Source: Baylisascaris procyonis (Eukaryota > Nematoda > Chromadorea > Rhabditida > Ascarididae). Taken from it: 64,000 nt of DNA. The translations under genes and the position numbers were made by a program. The stretch covers positions 496,001-560,000 of the forward strand of contig JAZARR010000250.1 of the NCBI GenBank assembly GCA_037389465.1, read 5' to 3'. The notes beneath the pieces are model-generated. The model ran no database searches and was not told the DNA's origin. It saw nothing but the letters and a program-made list of their open reading frames with translations. Positions 1 through 10,600 of the stretch are shown piece by piece. The first letter of the stretch is position 1. Each line of letters begins with the position of its first letter.

Positions 1-766
1 TAAGCCTAAGCCTAAGAATAAGCCTGAGCCTAGTCCTAAGCCTAAGCCTAAGCCTAAGCCTAAGCCTAAGCCTAAGCCTAAGCCTAAGCCTAAGCCTAAG
101 CCTAAGCCTAAGCCTAAGCCTAAGGCTAAGGCTAAGCCTAAGCCTAAGCCTAAGCCTAAGCCTAAGCCTAAGCCTAAGCCTAAGCCTAAGCCTAAGCCTA
201 AGCCTAAGCCTAAGAATAAGCCTGAGCCTAATCCTAAGCCTAAGCCTAAGCCTAAGCCTAAGCCTAAGCCTAAGGCTAAGCCTAAGCCTAAGCCTAAGCC
301 TAAGCCTAAGCCTAAGCCTAAGCCTAAGCCTAAGCCTAAGCCTAAGCCTAAGCCAAAGCCTAAGCCTAAGCCTGAGGCTAAGCCTAAGCCTAAGCCTAAG
401 CCTAAGCCTAAGCCTAAGCCTAAGGCTAAGCCTAAGCCTAAGCCTAAGCCTAAGCCTAAGCCTAAGCCTAAGCCTAAGCCTAAGCCTAAGCCTAAGCCTA
501 AGCCAAAGCCTAAGCCTAAGCCTGAGGCTAAGCCTAAGCCTAAGCCTAACCCTAACCCTAAGCCTAAGCCTAAGCCAAAGCCAAAGCCTAAGCCTAAGCC
601 TAAGAATAAGCCTGAGCCTAATCCTAAGCCTAAGCCTAAGCCTAAGCCGAAGCCGAAGCCTAAGCCTAAGCCTAAGCCTAGGCCTGAGCCTAAGCCTAAG
701 CCTAAGCCTATACCGAAGCCTAAGCCGAAGCCTAAGCCTAAGCCTAAGCCTAAGGCTAAGCCTAAG
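1..766. repeat. Telomere-like array 1 (CCTAAG/TTAGGC hexamers)
   Basis: Nearly uninterrupted CCTAAG hexamers, the reverse complement of the nematode telomere unit TTAGGC. Many units carry substitutions: GGCTAAG, CCAAAG, CCGAAG, CCTGAG, AATAAG, and CCTAAC near 547-560. The compound variant AAGAATAAGCCTGAG recurs near 13, 211 and 601, spacings close to 195 bp and its double. The C-rich strand reads 5' to 3', as expected at a left chromosome end. The high variant content argues for degenerate subtelomeric or interstitial sequence rather than freshly synthesised telomere. The left edge is cut by the window. Confidence 0.95.
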
Positions 767-1210
767 ATATATATTCTTTGATCCTCTGAAAGTGAGTGAG
801 CTTATTGCTGCGTTATTTCATTCGGTAGTTTAAAATCAAATCTATAATTGAAGAATGCAACCTCAATTTCAAACTAAGGATGTAGTCTTAAACTATGAAT
901 GGTGCAGCAATATGCGTCGTGTAAACAAGTGAGGTTCATTGATAAACAAGACAAACTAGTAAAAATTTTCGAAAGGAAAATAAGCATTTCAAGGGCGAAT
1001 GAAACTCTACACACTCAATTTAAATAGGACCGAAGAGAATTTTATAAACTTCATTGAGCAAGTGGATAAAATTCGAACTAAGAACAAAACAGGAAATGAA
1101 TAAGCCATAAAGCTCCCATTTTCGAGTACAACGGCTTGAATTTCTCATAATTTATTGCTTAAACATCAATAAAAGGTACTTGCAGAACAAGTTGAACACA
1201 TTAGAAGTAG
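767..1210. repeat. Array-associated tail, copy A
   Basis: Non-coding AT-rich sequence directly abutting array 1. It aligns without gaps to 22757-23200 at a constant offset of 21990; I count about six substitutions in 444 bp. The similarity stops abruptly after the shared TTAGAAGTAG at 1201-1210. No open frame of note was found. The tail travels with the telomere-like array at both loci. Confidence 0.95.
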
Positions 1211-2160
1211 AAGACCATTCCCTCCTTCCTATCCTCCTTAGCCAACGTCTTGGTTAGTAATGATAGGGCTTTCATAAATTTATAGCCCATCATACTAAAA
1301 ACTGCACTAATTCCCTTTTATGCATTTTTTGAAAATTCTGGGAAAGCGCATTCTATGCCCACCAATTTTGCTCATAGGAAATTCAACTGTACTAAAATTT
1401 GACATCCCCCATACCAAATATTGAAAGAAATGTCGAAAATTTTAGGTGCATTTTTGCAATCGGACCGATTGAATCTCATAGTATGAATGCGTAAAGTATT
1501 TAACGGATAGGCGATTTGGTGTATCCCTTCAAATTCGCCTCATTTTCCACTAACTTAAGTGTTTTAAGTGAATTCTCACGAATATGGGAAGGTAGTTGTA
1601 TTAGTTTATTCTACTTGTGCAATGCTATCGTTAATACTAATCGCTTCTATTCGAAGGATTGAATCGATCGGAACCACAGGTAAACCCAATAAGAATTCCA
1701 GAAGCTACCATTCTCAGCATCGATGAGGCAAACTGTCGAATTTATAGAAAAACCTTAGATTCTTTCGGATAACCTTCCATTGAGGACAGTACTGCAGTTG
1801 CCAATTTTGAGATTTAAAAACACTCAATTCCCCACAAGTTTTACTCTTCTCCTCCAATAAGGATCAAACCTAACATCAAAAGAAATCCTAAAGTGAATTT
1901 TCATCTGAATGCTATATGATCTAACAGAATAACCTAGCAGAAACTAGTTTCCTTTTCCAGCAGCAAGGATTAATTTCAATCAAGTGAACGGTTTACTTAT
2001 TTTAATTTCTCTCAGATTTGAGTGGAAACTTAGGGTTTCCTTTTTTTTTTTGAATGACTAGAGATTAGATTTCTTTTCAAATCGGAACTAGCGTTTCCCA
2101 CTTTTCATTCCTAAATTCTTTCAGTTATCTGCGATGAAGACCAGACTTATCGAAGGAGAG
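1211..2160. other. Gene-empty subtelomeric stretch
   Basis: AT-rich sequence without a credible exon on either strand. I looked for upstream ligase exons (a KxDG-type active site, the first half of BRCT 1) and saw none. A poly-T run lies near 2041-2051. Confidence 0.6.
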
Positions 2161-2402
2161 AATAAGCAGAGGCCATAGAATAAGCAGAGGCCTTGGCCTG
2201 AAATTAAGCCTAGGCTTAAACCTAAGATTAACCTGAGCGCAAGCCCTTAAATAGCCTTAAAATAAGCCTATGACCAGGCGTATGCGTAAGTCTAAGCCTA
2301 TGCCTATGGCTAAGAAGCCTATGCCTGAGCCTTGGTATAAAAACGGGCCTAAGCCTGAGCTTGAGCGTAAGCCTGTAAGCCTAGGCCTCAGTCTAAGCCT
2401 GC
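2161..2402. repeat. Decayed telomere-like repeat patch
   Basis: Repeated AAGCCT-type words (TAAGCCTATG, GCCTAAGCCTGAGC, TAAGCCTAGG) are mixed with substitutions and length changes, so the hexamer phase is lost. Orientation matches arrays 1 and 2. Two copies of AATAAGCAGAGGCC sit at the left edge. This looks like an older, eroding third copy of the same hexamer array. The open frame crossing it is a repeat artefact. Confidence 0.8.
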
Positions 2403-2812
2403 CAAAATTCGTCGTCAAAGTTTGCTGCTGGGCAGTGTTGCAGCTTGGAACAAAAGTGCATGTAGTGTTGCTCTCCTGCTGCCTCACTATGTATAGTAGA
2501 TGTTCTCATGTGGAATTAAGCTGTTTTTGGTCATTTATGGTTTTATATATTCCATCCGTTTACGCTTTATCTTTTTTTCGTCTTATTAGATTGATTACTA
2601 TCGAAGGATATGAATAATAAATATGTGCAATTAATTCATCATTAATATGGAAATATGCGAACAGATTTATGAGGTGACATTTGCAAATACTATATGATTT
2701 TTATTGCTTAACTCTGCTTGTCATTTCGTTCTCATTGATGCAAATTTTTCATTTCCTTCTCGATTAAAACAATTTTCTTATATTTTAGAAGTACATAAAC
2801 ATTTTATCACAG

Positions 2813-5800
2813 AATGTCCTCTTCAGGACCGGAAACAATTTTTGTGCTGACTGGTGAGCGGAAAAATCTGAAGACAAAAGCGATTATAAGGAGCAACAAA
2901 TATAATGTGATAAGCATCGATTGGGCAATACGTTGCGCAAATGCGAAAACAATCTTACCTGTGTTAGTTTTCGCTTTCGTTTTGTGAGCTATTGTTTATT
3001 TTTGTTATATGCAAGTGTGACTGAAATTATATATTTGAATAATTTATGCAATCGTGTTATGTTATTTACTTGGTTAAAGGAGAGTTTAATTGAAGTTGGC
3101 TTCCTCACTTAGCGCAGTTTGTATCTTTTATGTGGTTGTTGAAGTATACTAGCGTGTCTAAATCGGATCTGTTCTTTTTATAGTTTTATAGGCCACTATC
3201 TCTCTCCTTCTCCCCTTTCCGCCCGATTCACTAAACACAGGGGGTGTGGTCTTCGTTACTCCTTGGATTGCTGCAGAATAAATGGTCAGGGAATAGGGTA
3301 ACCAGTGGTTACGTAGTGTTTAAGCAGTCGTTCTATCGAAATACTTTGTAACATCGCACTTTTCCAAGAGCCCTACGCGAGTTCACTGGTTCATTTATTA
3401 ACCCTAAATCCCTTTCACTTTTGCAACTACTAAATCCAAATTCAAGAAAGGCATTCTTAGTAACTTGCTATCAAAAATGATTTTCGGCTGAGAGTGGGAA
3501 GAGGCGATGAAATCAAGCAGCCTTTTGATCGGAAGTGATCGATGAGGGTATTCATACAAGGAGGGAGTGCTGCAGTTTTACTGAACGACTTATTGCGGGC
3601 CGGTTTGGCAGAGGGAGGGTAAGAGAATTGTTGTATTGGTGCGTTTTGGCCAAGGAAAAGAGGCATATTTTTCGGTGGTGCGTCCTTAACGAAAAAGTCA
3701 AAGAATTGCTCTTAGACGGGGGAAGTCCCCGCAGTAATCTAGTTTAGAATTCTACGGGCTGCTAGTAATTTGATCGCGAAGCAGTATCGTAGATGCTTTC
3801 TGGATGTTTTCTCTTATTTTGGTTGCGTCGTTGCAGTTTCTGTATTTTATCGGGTCTTTTCACAATATGTTATCAAATATTGAATATTGTTCACTATTAT
3901 TTGATTTCCGATGCATACATCGCATTAAAAGCTCAAAAGTATTCGAGAATTTTAAGGATTTTATATTGGCATTTCTACGAAAGATTTTATAGGACGCTAT
4001 TTCCAGGAATGAGTCAGAAGCTTTACATATAATATGTTATCAAATATTGAATATTGTTCACTATTATTTGATTTCCGATGCATACATCGCATTAAAAGCT
4101 CAAAAGTATTCGAGAATTTTAAGGATTTTATATTGGCATTTCTACGAAAGATTTTATAGGACGCTATTTCCAGGAATGAGTCAGAAGCTTTACATATTGT
4201 CGACGAGTCGTTACTTCCTGCTGGAGTACGAAGTGCATCAGTGGATCCGAATGATGAAATTGAAGAATCATTTACGATAAGCGAAGTACAGGCTATGCTT
4301 GATACGATTCCTACAATCAAGGTGTGTAGTTTTTATATCTCTATGTTTGTTAAAAATCTTTTATTATCAATTTTCATCTAACTCGCTAATGATTCTTAAA
4401 TAATTGATGTGTCTTTACACATTATCTTTGAATGGTCCTTCTCATTACAGTCGTTGAAATATTTAAATAATCCGTAATCTACATCTATGTCGGCAAGAGG
4501 AAATTGTTTCGTTTCAGTTTATTTCTCACGCTTCTGGAATAGCTCTTTTTGGATCAAATATCCTTCACAATTTTCCATGTTGCTGTCCATTTTTCTGAAT
4601 TTTTCTCCTACAACTTTTTGCACTTTCTCAATTCATGCGCTTCTGCAGTTGATATGAATCCTCTTCAAAAATACTCATTGTTTTTGAATGAAATTTATTG
4701 AACTTACTCTCAGAAGCTGCCAAAAGTCATTTTAAGAGGATTAAGTTGAGAGCAGAGCGGAATGATTACTGGGAGTCATGTCATTTAAGTGGCTTAAGAT
4801 GGCCATGCTTTCGTTTGATTTAAAAAAAAAAAAAACTGGTGATACCGGAAATTTTGCGCCTCCGAGATGATTTTATTCTGATATCTCCGTATTTTTCAAT
4901 TCTTGCCAGCGGGTGTTAGATGTTTTATCTTATTGCGACTTAGTCCTTGAAAATCGCGATGTTTGTTGCCATGTCGGCAGCTCCTCCTATCCGACTGGGA
5001 CCTTTTTCAATGAGTTTGAGAAGGGGAACGAGCAACTTCCACCGAGATTATCCGTCTAATATGCAAAATATAGCGTAATTTAGTGACACTGAGTTACAGT
5101 TTAGGGATTTTTTTTTAATTTCAGATGTTAACTTCGTTCCATGTTAACTGAATTCATTGTTTTTATATTATGTTGTTTCCATGTTCGTATCCAAACAATG
5201 GTGTCATTCCTTCGATGCGCCCCAAATCTCTTCTACCGCAATGGCAGTGGGCATGCTGAATGATGTTGAAGTGATGTTTTGATGCGTTGAAATTAGCCAC
5301 CATTTTTAAATTGAACATACTTTGAATATATAGGTGTCTATTAAATTGGCCCCCATCGGAAAGGGTAGTAAGTTGCATCTTTTTATTTGCAGGAGAGCTG
5401 TAAAGCCGATGAGGAAAAATTGAGAAACGAATTATTAAAAGATGAGAAATTTTTTCGTTTCTCAAATCTGGTATTCTTCTTGGATGAATCACTTCCGTCT
5501 ACGTCGCTACAATATACAAGAAGTCTTCTCAAGATGCATGCTGCTAAGATAAGCACCTCAGTGGACGAGAATGTAACACATATTGTTGTTAGCGACAGGT
5601 AATCTTTTGAAAATATGAGGTATTCTTTTCGATTTAACACTTCTGATGCTTGTGCACTTCGAGAAGAGATATATGCTTTAGGAAGGTTGATTATAAGGAA
5701 GGTATATACTGATAAAATTTACTGTAAAAGGATGATTTTCTTGCAGCAACAGCGATGTGAAGGTTCTCATCCGTATTGGCGGTAGCCGAGGTGGTGAGGG

Positions 5801-6067
5801 AAGTGAGGGAGGGGAGAGAGAAGGTAGGTAAGGAATAATAGCAATTAAACGAAAACAAATCTATTTATATAGCTCATAGTTCTATCAGTTCCTTCTTTTG
5901 CGAGTAATCACTATCACTATGTCATGATAATTTTCTAGTTAAGTAAGCCTGGATCCTTAGGATTGATAAAAGAAGTTTCCAGGGATGATAAGCCTAAAAG
6001 CTCGACGAAGGGGCACATGGCGACATTGGTTGACATAGCATGGATCGAGGATGCGCTTGAGCTATGA
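2813..6067 (+). CDS. DNA ligase IV-like protein, C-terminal BRCT region (5' partial, spliced)
   Basis: Five exons join in consistent phase: 2813 (or 2827)-2960, 4160-4321, 5393-5598, 5747-5823 and 5961-6067, ending in TGA; about 232 codons. Exon 1 gives the second half of a BRCT repeat (FVLTGER, then IRSNKYNVISIDW with the conserved Trp, then KTILP). Exons 2-3 form a linker rich in acidic residues and Ser, then the start of BRCT 2 (FFRFSNLVFFLDES, HAAKISTSVDENVTHIVVSD). The last exon ends with the second Trp motif LVDIAWIEDALEL. Spacing and motifs match the tandem C-terminal BRCTs of DNA ligase IV, the nuclear ligase of non-homologous end joining, whose inter-BRCT linker binds XRCC4. The adenylation and OB domains and the first half of BRCT 1 are not visible; telomere-like arrays lie immediately upstream. 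The gene is either truncated or continues left of the window. In-frame TAA just before 2813 fixes the exon 1 boundary to an AG at 2812 or 2826. Another tandem-BRCT protein is possible. Confidence 0.72.
3864..4197. repeat. 167-bp exact tandem duplication across an intron/exon boundary
   Basis: 3864-4030 and 4031-4197 appear identical base for base. The unit covers the end of ligase intron 1, the acceptor TTTTATAG, and the first 38 coding bases of exon 2. A second copy of the acceptor and exon start therefore lies at 3993, upstream of the functional one at 4160. Confidence 0.9.
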
Positions 6068-7242
6068 GATCAGCTCACGACCACAGATCCCAGATTTAAG
6101 GTGTTTCGCTTTTTTAGACGCATTAATAGTTTATCATCTTGTTGCTAAAAGTGCAGTCTTTACTGAGCGTGTCTCTGATCTCGAAGAAACAGCCTAACAT
6201 TTCTTCTCATTTCCGGTGGTGAGCGTTGTTTGGTTTAATCTCAAAAAATGATTTGCATACTCGGAGGAACGCAAAAAAGTGATCTTATCATATCAGTATG
6301 GCACGTTGAATTATGATTAATTTAATGGACTTTAAGTCCTCGGTGTGAGTGATAGAGAGATGAAGCCGAATATTGAGTCATTTACGCAGATGTACGGATG
6401 AAAGCACTGTAAAATTTGTAGTTTGTTCTGTGCATATTTGAAGATCTTTGTGCATTCTTCATATAATTCACTTACAATGAAGTTTGTAGTTTGTTGCAGT
6501 TAGTGAGCTACGCTTTTTCTGCGTTTTGTTTCTGTTAATGTCTTTTAATTTTTTTATATTTTTAAGTCATGTATAGATAGTATTTTCTTTACCCTGATGA
6601 GACTATCTGACAAAAGGTGGGAACAGGAGATTTGAATGTTGCTTCGTATTCCTTTTCCTTCTTTTTTTCATACAATTTAGGATGTTCTGTTTATTTTAAT
6701 AGTTGCATATTTGTGTACTCGTTGAAGCATTCGTTGGTGACCATCAGAAGGGAGATCTGCGGATCGTCCCATTGTTTGATGTTTGTCGTTGAGTTTGGAG
6801 AGGAATAAAGCACACCTCAGCGCTTTTCATCTTCTTTTCTAAAGTTGGAAAATTTTGTCAGCGGAAGTTGTAGTCTTCATTTATTTATAATATTATAAAA
6901 TTATTGTATTTTATAATTATTTAATAATTATATTTTATAAATATAACTATTAAATTGTTATAATTATTGTATAATTATTTATAATAATTGTCATTAATGT
7001 TGTTTCAAGTGAAATTATTTGCAACTTTATCATTTTTTGAGATGTGCAACCTCCAGATCGCAAATGTATATTTTAGTGAGTCATAGGTTTTTTGAGTTTC
7101 CTTTTATTATTTGTTATATGAATAAGGTGTTGTATATTCGATGATATGATGCATTGAAAGTACTACTGCATTGTTATAAAGAAATGAGTGAGGCCCTTGT
7201 TATCGTTCTCGTACGTTGCTTTGGTATTTTATGTTTTCATTG
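6068..7242. other. 3' flank of the ligase fragment, no gene seen
   Basis: AT-rich sequence after the ligase stop. A very AT-rich block (TATAATTATTTAATAATTATA type) lies at 6888-7000. No credible exon was found. Confidence 0.5.
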
Positions 7243-7628
7243 TTTTGGTATTTTATATTCTGGCCCCCCCCCCCCTCCCCTCCCAAAATGGGTGAAAGAG
7301 ATGAAAATTTCGACTTTCTCGGCTTGCTTTTTTCATATTTAATTATTTTAAAAAAGGTTAATTTCAGTCTTTATCGTCGTGGTTAATGTCTCTAGTTGTT
7401 ATATGAGTTTTTTATACTTGGAGTGGATTGTAGTATTTTGGTATTTTATATTCTGATTCCCCCCCCCCTCCCCTCCCAAAATGGGTGAAAGAGATGAAAA
7501 TTTCGACTTTCTCGGCTTGCTTTTTTCATATTTAATTATTTTAAAAAAGGTTAATTTCAGTCTTTATCGTCGTGGTTAATGTCTGTAGTTGTTATGTGAG
7601 TTTTTTTATACTTCTTGGGATGGATTAT
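7243..7628. repeat. 193-bp imperfect tandem duplication with poly-C tract
   Basis: 7243-7435 and 7436 to about 7628 share TTTTGGTATTTTATATTCTG, a C-rich run, CCCTCCCAAAATGGGTGAAAG and the following sequence at an offset of 193. They differ by a few substitutions and by the length of the C run. The ORF inside is not supported as coding. Confidence 0.85.
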
Positions 7629-10600
7629 GGTATATGCAAATTTTAGATTAATGGCAACGCATATGTTGCGCGTTTCCAGTTTGCATATTTAAATGAAGGG
7701 TTAGGTTTATATTGTAGAAAATGTTTCAATAGTAAAATTTCGGAAATTAATTAATAAAGCTAACGAAATTGTCATTTGGGCCGTAGTCCAGTTAATCAAA
7801 ATTCGATTGAATATGCAAATGCTGCATGCGTGCTAACTTGGTAACGATACTGATAAGTTAAGTACGCTAATGACCTAAAAACGCAAGCATATCTCCTAAT
7901 CAAGCTACAGTTTAATCCGCACGCAACGAGGAATTGAAACTTCAATGGTTGGCAATAATTGACTGTCACTTACAGTTCACGCAGTACAGTGGCATGACCC
8001 ATAAATCTTCCACTGTCTGGAGGTCAGTTAAGAATATGTCAGTACTCTTCGAGACTTGCAGCTCGTGCCACCCTGTGTCAATCCTTATTTGTGATCACAA
8101 TAATAGAAGGATTTTTTGTACTTCAGGCGACATAATCGATTCTAGGCGACTTTATTCATTCAATTGCAATTTTTAGATGTGCAGTTTATGTGTTATCTAT
8201 AGTTTCCTTTTTCTTGTGCGTTATACTATTATCTCCTCAGATTTTCACTGCAATTACTTGCTTCCTTTGTGACCATAAACGAATTACAATGTGCAGATAT
8301 TTCAAGTCAACCATTTGTAGAAAAAGTCACAAAATATGCAGATTAGAGGCAAATGTGAAAGGCATGAGATTAATGGTAAATGTAAAGGAACTTAAGTCCA
8401 GATCGACTCACGCAGTCTGCTGTAAAACGACGACCAATCATATTGAAATAGAACTTTTTATCGTGTTTAAAACTTTTAAGAAGAGGTGCACTAACATGTA
8501 GAGCGTGTTTGAAGTTTCGATATAGGCTGGCCTGGAAGGAGAGGGGTGGGGTTGTATTCAGTGACGAAGAGGAAGCTCTTCTGCAAATGTTTCTGGCAAG
8601 GAGGAAGGTTGGTTCCCACTGTCTGGTTTAAGCGAACTGAAAATTTTGAAAACTTGATTTTGCATGATTTTTGGCTGCATTAAGTATCGAGCTGTACATG
8701 TCGTATCTTGGGTATGCGAAATGATTGTCAAGAGCAGAAACTTGCTATTTTTCCGAATTTCTTTGTTTGCTGGTGTTTTGGGGGTTGCGGAGGGGGGGGG
8801 GCTTACTGGAAAGAGGAGGGGCGAGGCTGAGATGGTCATAAGGGAACAATAAAGGCGAGTCAATGTAGGGCCTGTTAGGCGTGGGCAAGATATCAGCAGT
8901 AATTGTTACGTGTGGTTAGATTCCTTGCGTGGTAGAGTTCTGGAGGTTTTAATTGCTGTGATTTTTAGATAACATTAAATGATGAGTAACATTATGACAG
9001 AGAAAAAATTATCACTTAGGAACGGTTTTTTGGTTTCGTACCTATAGCATAAAACTCTGCCTGTCTGCCGATCACACTATGTAACAAGAGTTTCATCTCA
9101 TCAAATACTGCTTAAAATCGTGCATTGCGTTGCAAAGAAAAATGAGCTTATGAAATGGGTGACAAATATCTTATTTATGATACTCAGGTGCTTTTTATTT
9201 GCTTATTGGTCAATAGATCATTGCGGATAGTATTTGGATTCTGTGCAGTCACCCGGTTGATGGTATTTTCTAGTCGATCAAAGGCGTTATTGATTCGAAG
9301 CAACACTAATTGTTAACTTCGTCAACCTCGTAGAGTATTTGAGAAAGTGTCTTATTTCAAAAGGCAATACTTACGATCTTATTGTATGATTGTAGATAAA
9401 TAATAATAAATAAATATTTATTGAACGAATTTCTACCAATAATGACTGAAAATTCCAGGCGAATTGCATTAATAGAAGCGATTTTATTGGGACTTTCCTC
9501 ATATAATCAGTGCGGAAATTTTTGGGAAATGAATGTTGCGTTGAAAAATGCGTAATATAGAAGTATGGTAATTTGTGAAGCGAAGCATACGGTAGATGAA
9601 AATTGGGGACACCCCACAGAGGGCTTTGTTCATTGAGAAGACGATCGTTGCTCGGCCACATATCATGCTTGTTGATTTCTATTGTGGATTGAACAGTAAT
9701 TTCTAGATGAGCATTTTAAAAGATGCGATGCATTTTCGAGCAATTTTCTTTTTTTCGAACATGTTGTTTCGTTATTTATTCTCTATTCCCTGTATAAATT
9801 ATTTCCCACTATAACTTAACTCATTTCCTATGCAAATTTTTTTTGGAAAATCGTAAAAATCCCGATCATTTCACTCGAAACACCACATTTTAACCTCAAT
9901 AAATTCATTCTAATGTAATTTTTTTGTCAACAAATGGATTGACAATCATTGAGATAGGTCATTAGACGGACGACTAAATAAGTTGTGTATGAGGTAAATT
10001 TGTGGATTTTATAATACAAGATCACAAGAGGCATTCGGAAACTCGAAAAATTGAATGGGCAGGCGTGGCTGCAGGTGATGTGGAAAGAATTGTTTGGGGG
10101 CCGTGGGGTGCGCCTCTCTCATCTGTCACACTGTCGGCAAGCGTTTGTTCTTTTTACCACTTCGAATAAATCTCTTCGGTGCCGAGATACGCCATCAACT
10201 TGTTCGTTTCGTGGAAGTCGTCATTCGTTCTCGCAACTTGCCAATAACTATTCCCTCAACGATCTTTTTTTTACATATTTCAATGGTTACCATAATTTAC
10301 CATCCTAAGAATTGGACGATGTTGCTCTATTTTTTGAAATTATGGTCGCCACTAACTTTTTTTAGAATTATTTACTAACTGACTAACCAATTTATTTATT
10401 TATTTATTTAATCACCAGTTTAAACATTATTAATGTGCTCCTCTATGCACTTTTATTATATAAAGAAAAATATCAAATCCGATCTTGCAATGCAACATAT
10501 TTTTTGTTAATTTGAAAAATTCATTTTATTCACTATTTACATTCAAAAAAAATTTAGAAAATCGGTAAAGAAGGTGGCCAAAATATTTCCGCTTGAGATT

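Noticed and set aside
2270..2617. 115-codon + strand frame and 76-codon minus frame
   Set aside because: The first half is decayed telomere-like repeat and the rest is AT-driven; no family resemblance and no splice context.
3535..3747. 70-codon frame between ligase exons 1 and 2, including a good-looking GTAAGA donor
   Set aside because: Exons 1 and 2 already join in phase 0 and no BRCT-like motif appears in this frame. An extra exon cannot be excluded but has no support.
3793..4280. 79- and 77-codon frames over the 167-bp duplication
   Set aside because: They duplicate one another because of the tandem repeat and run in a different frame from the supported exon 4160-4321.
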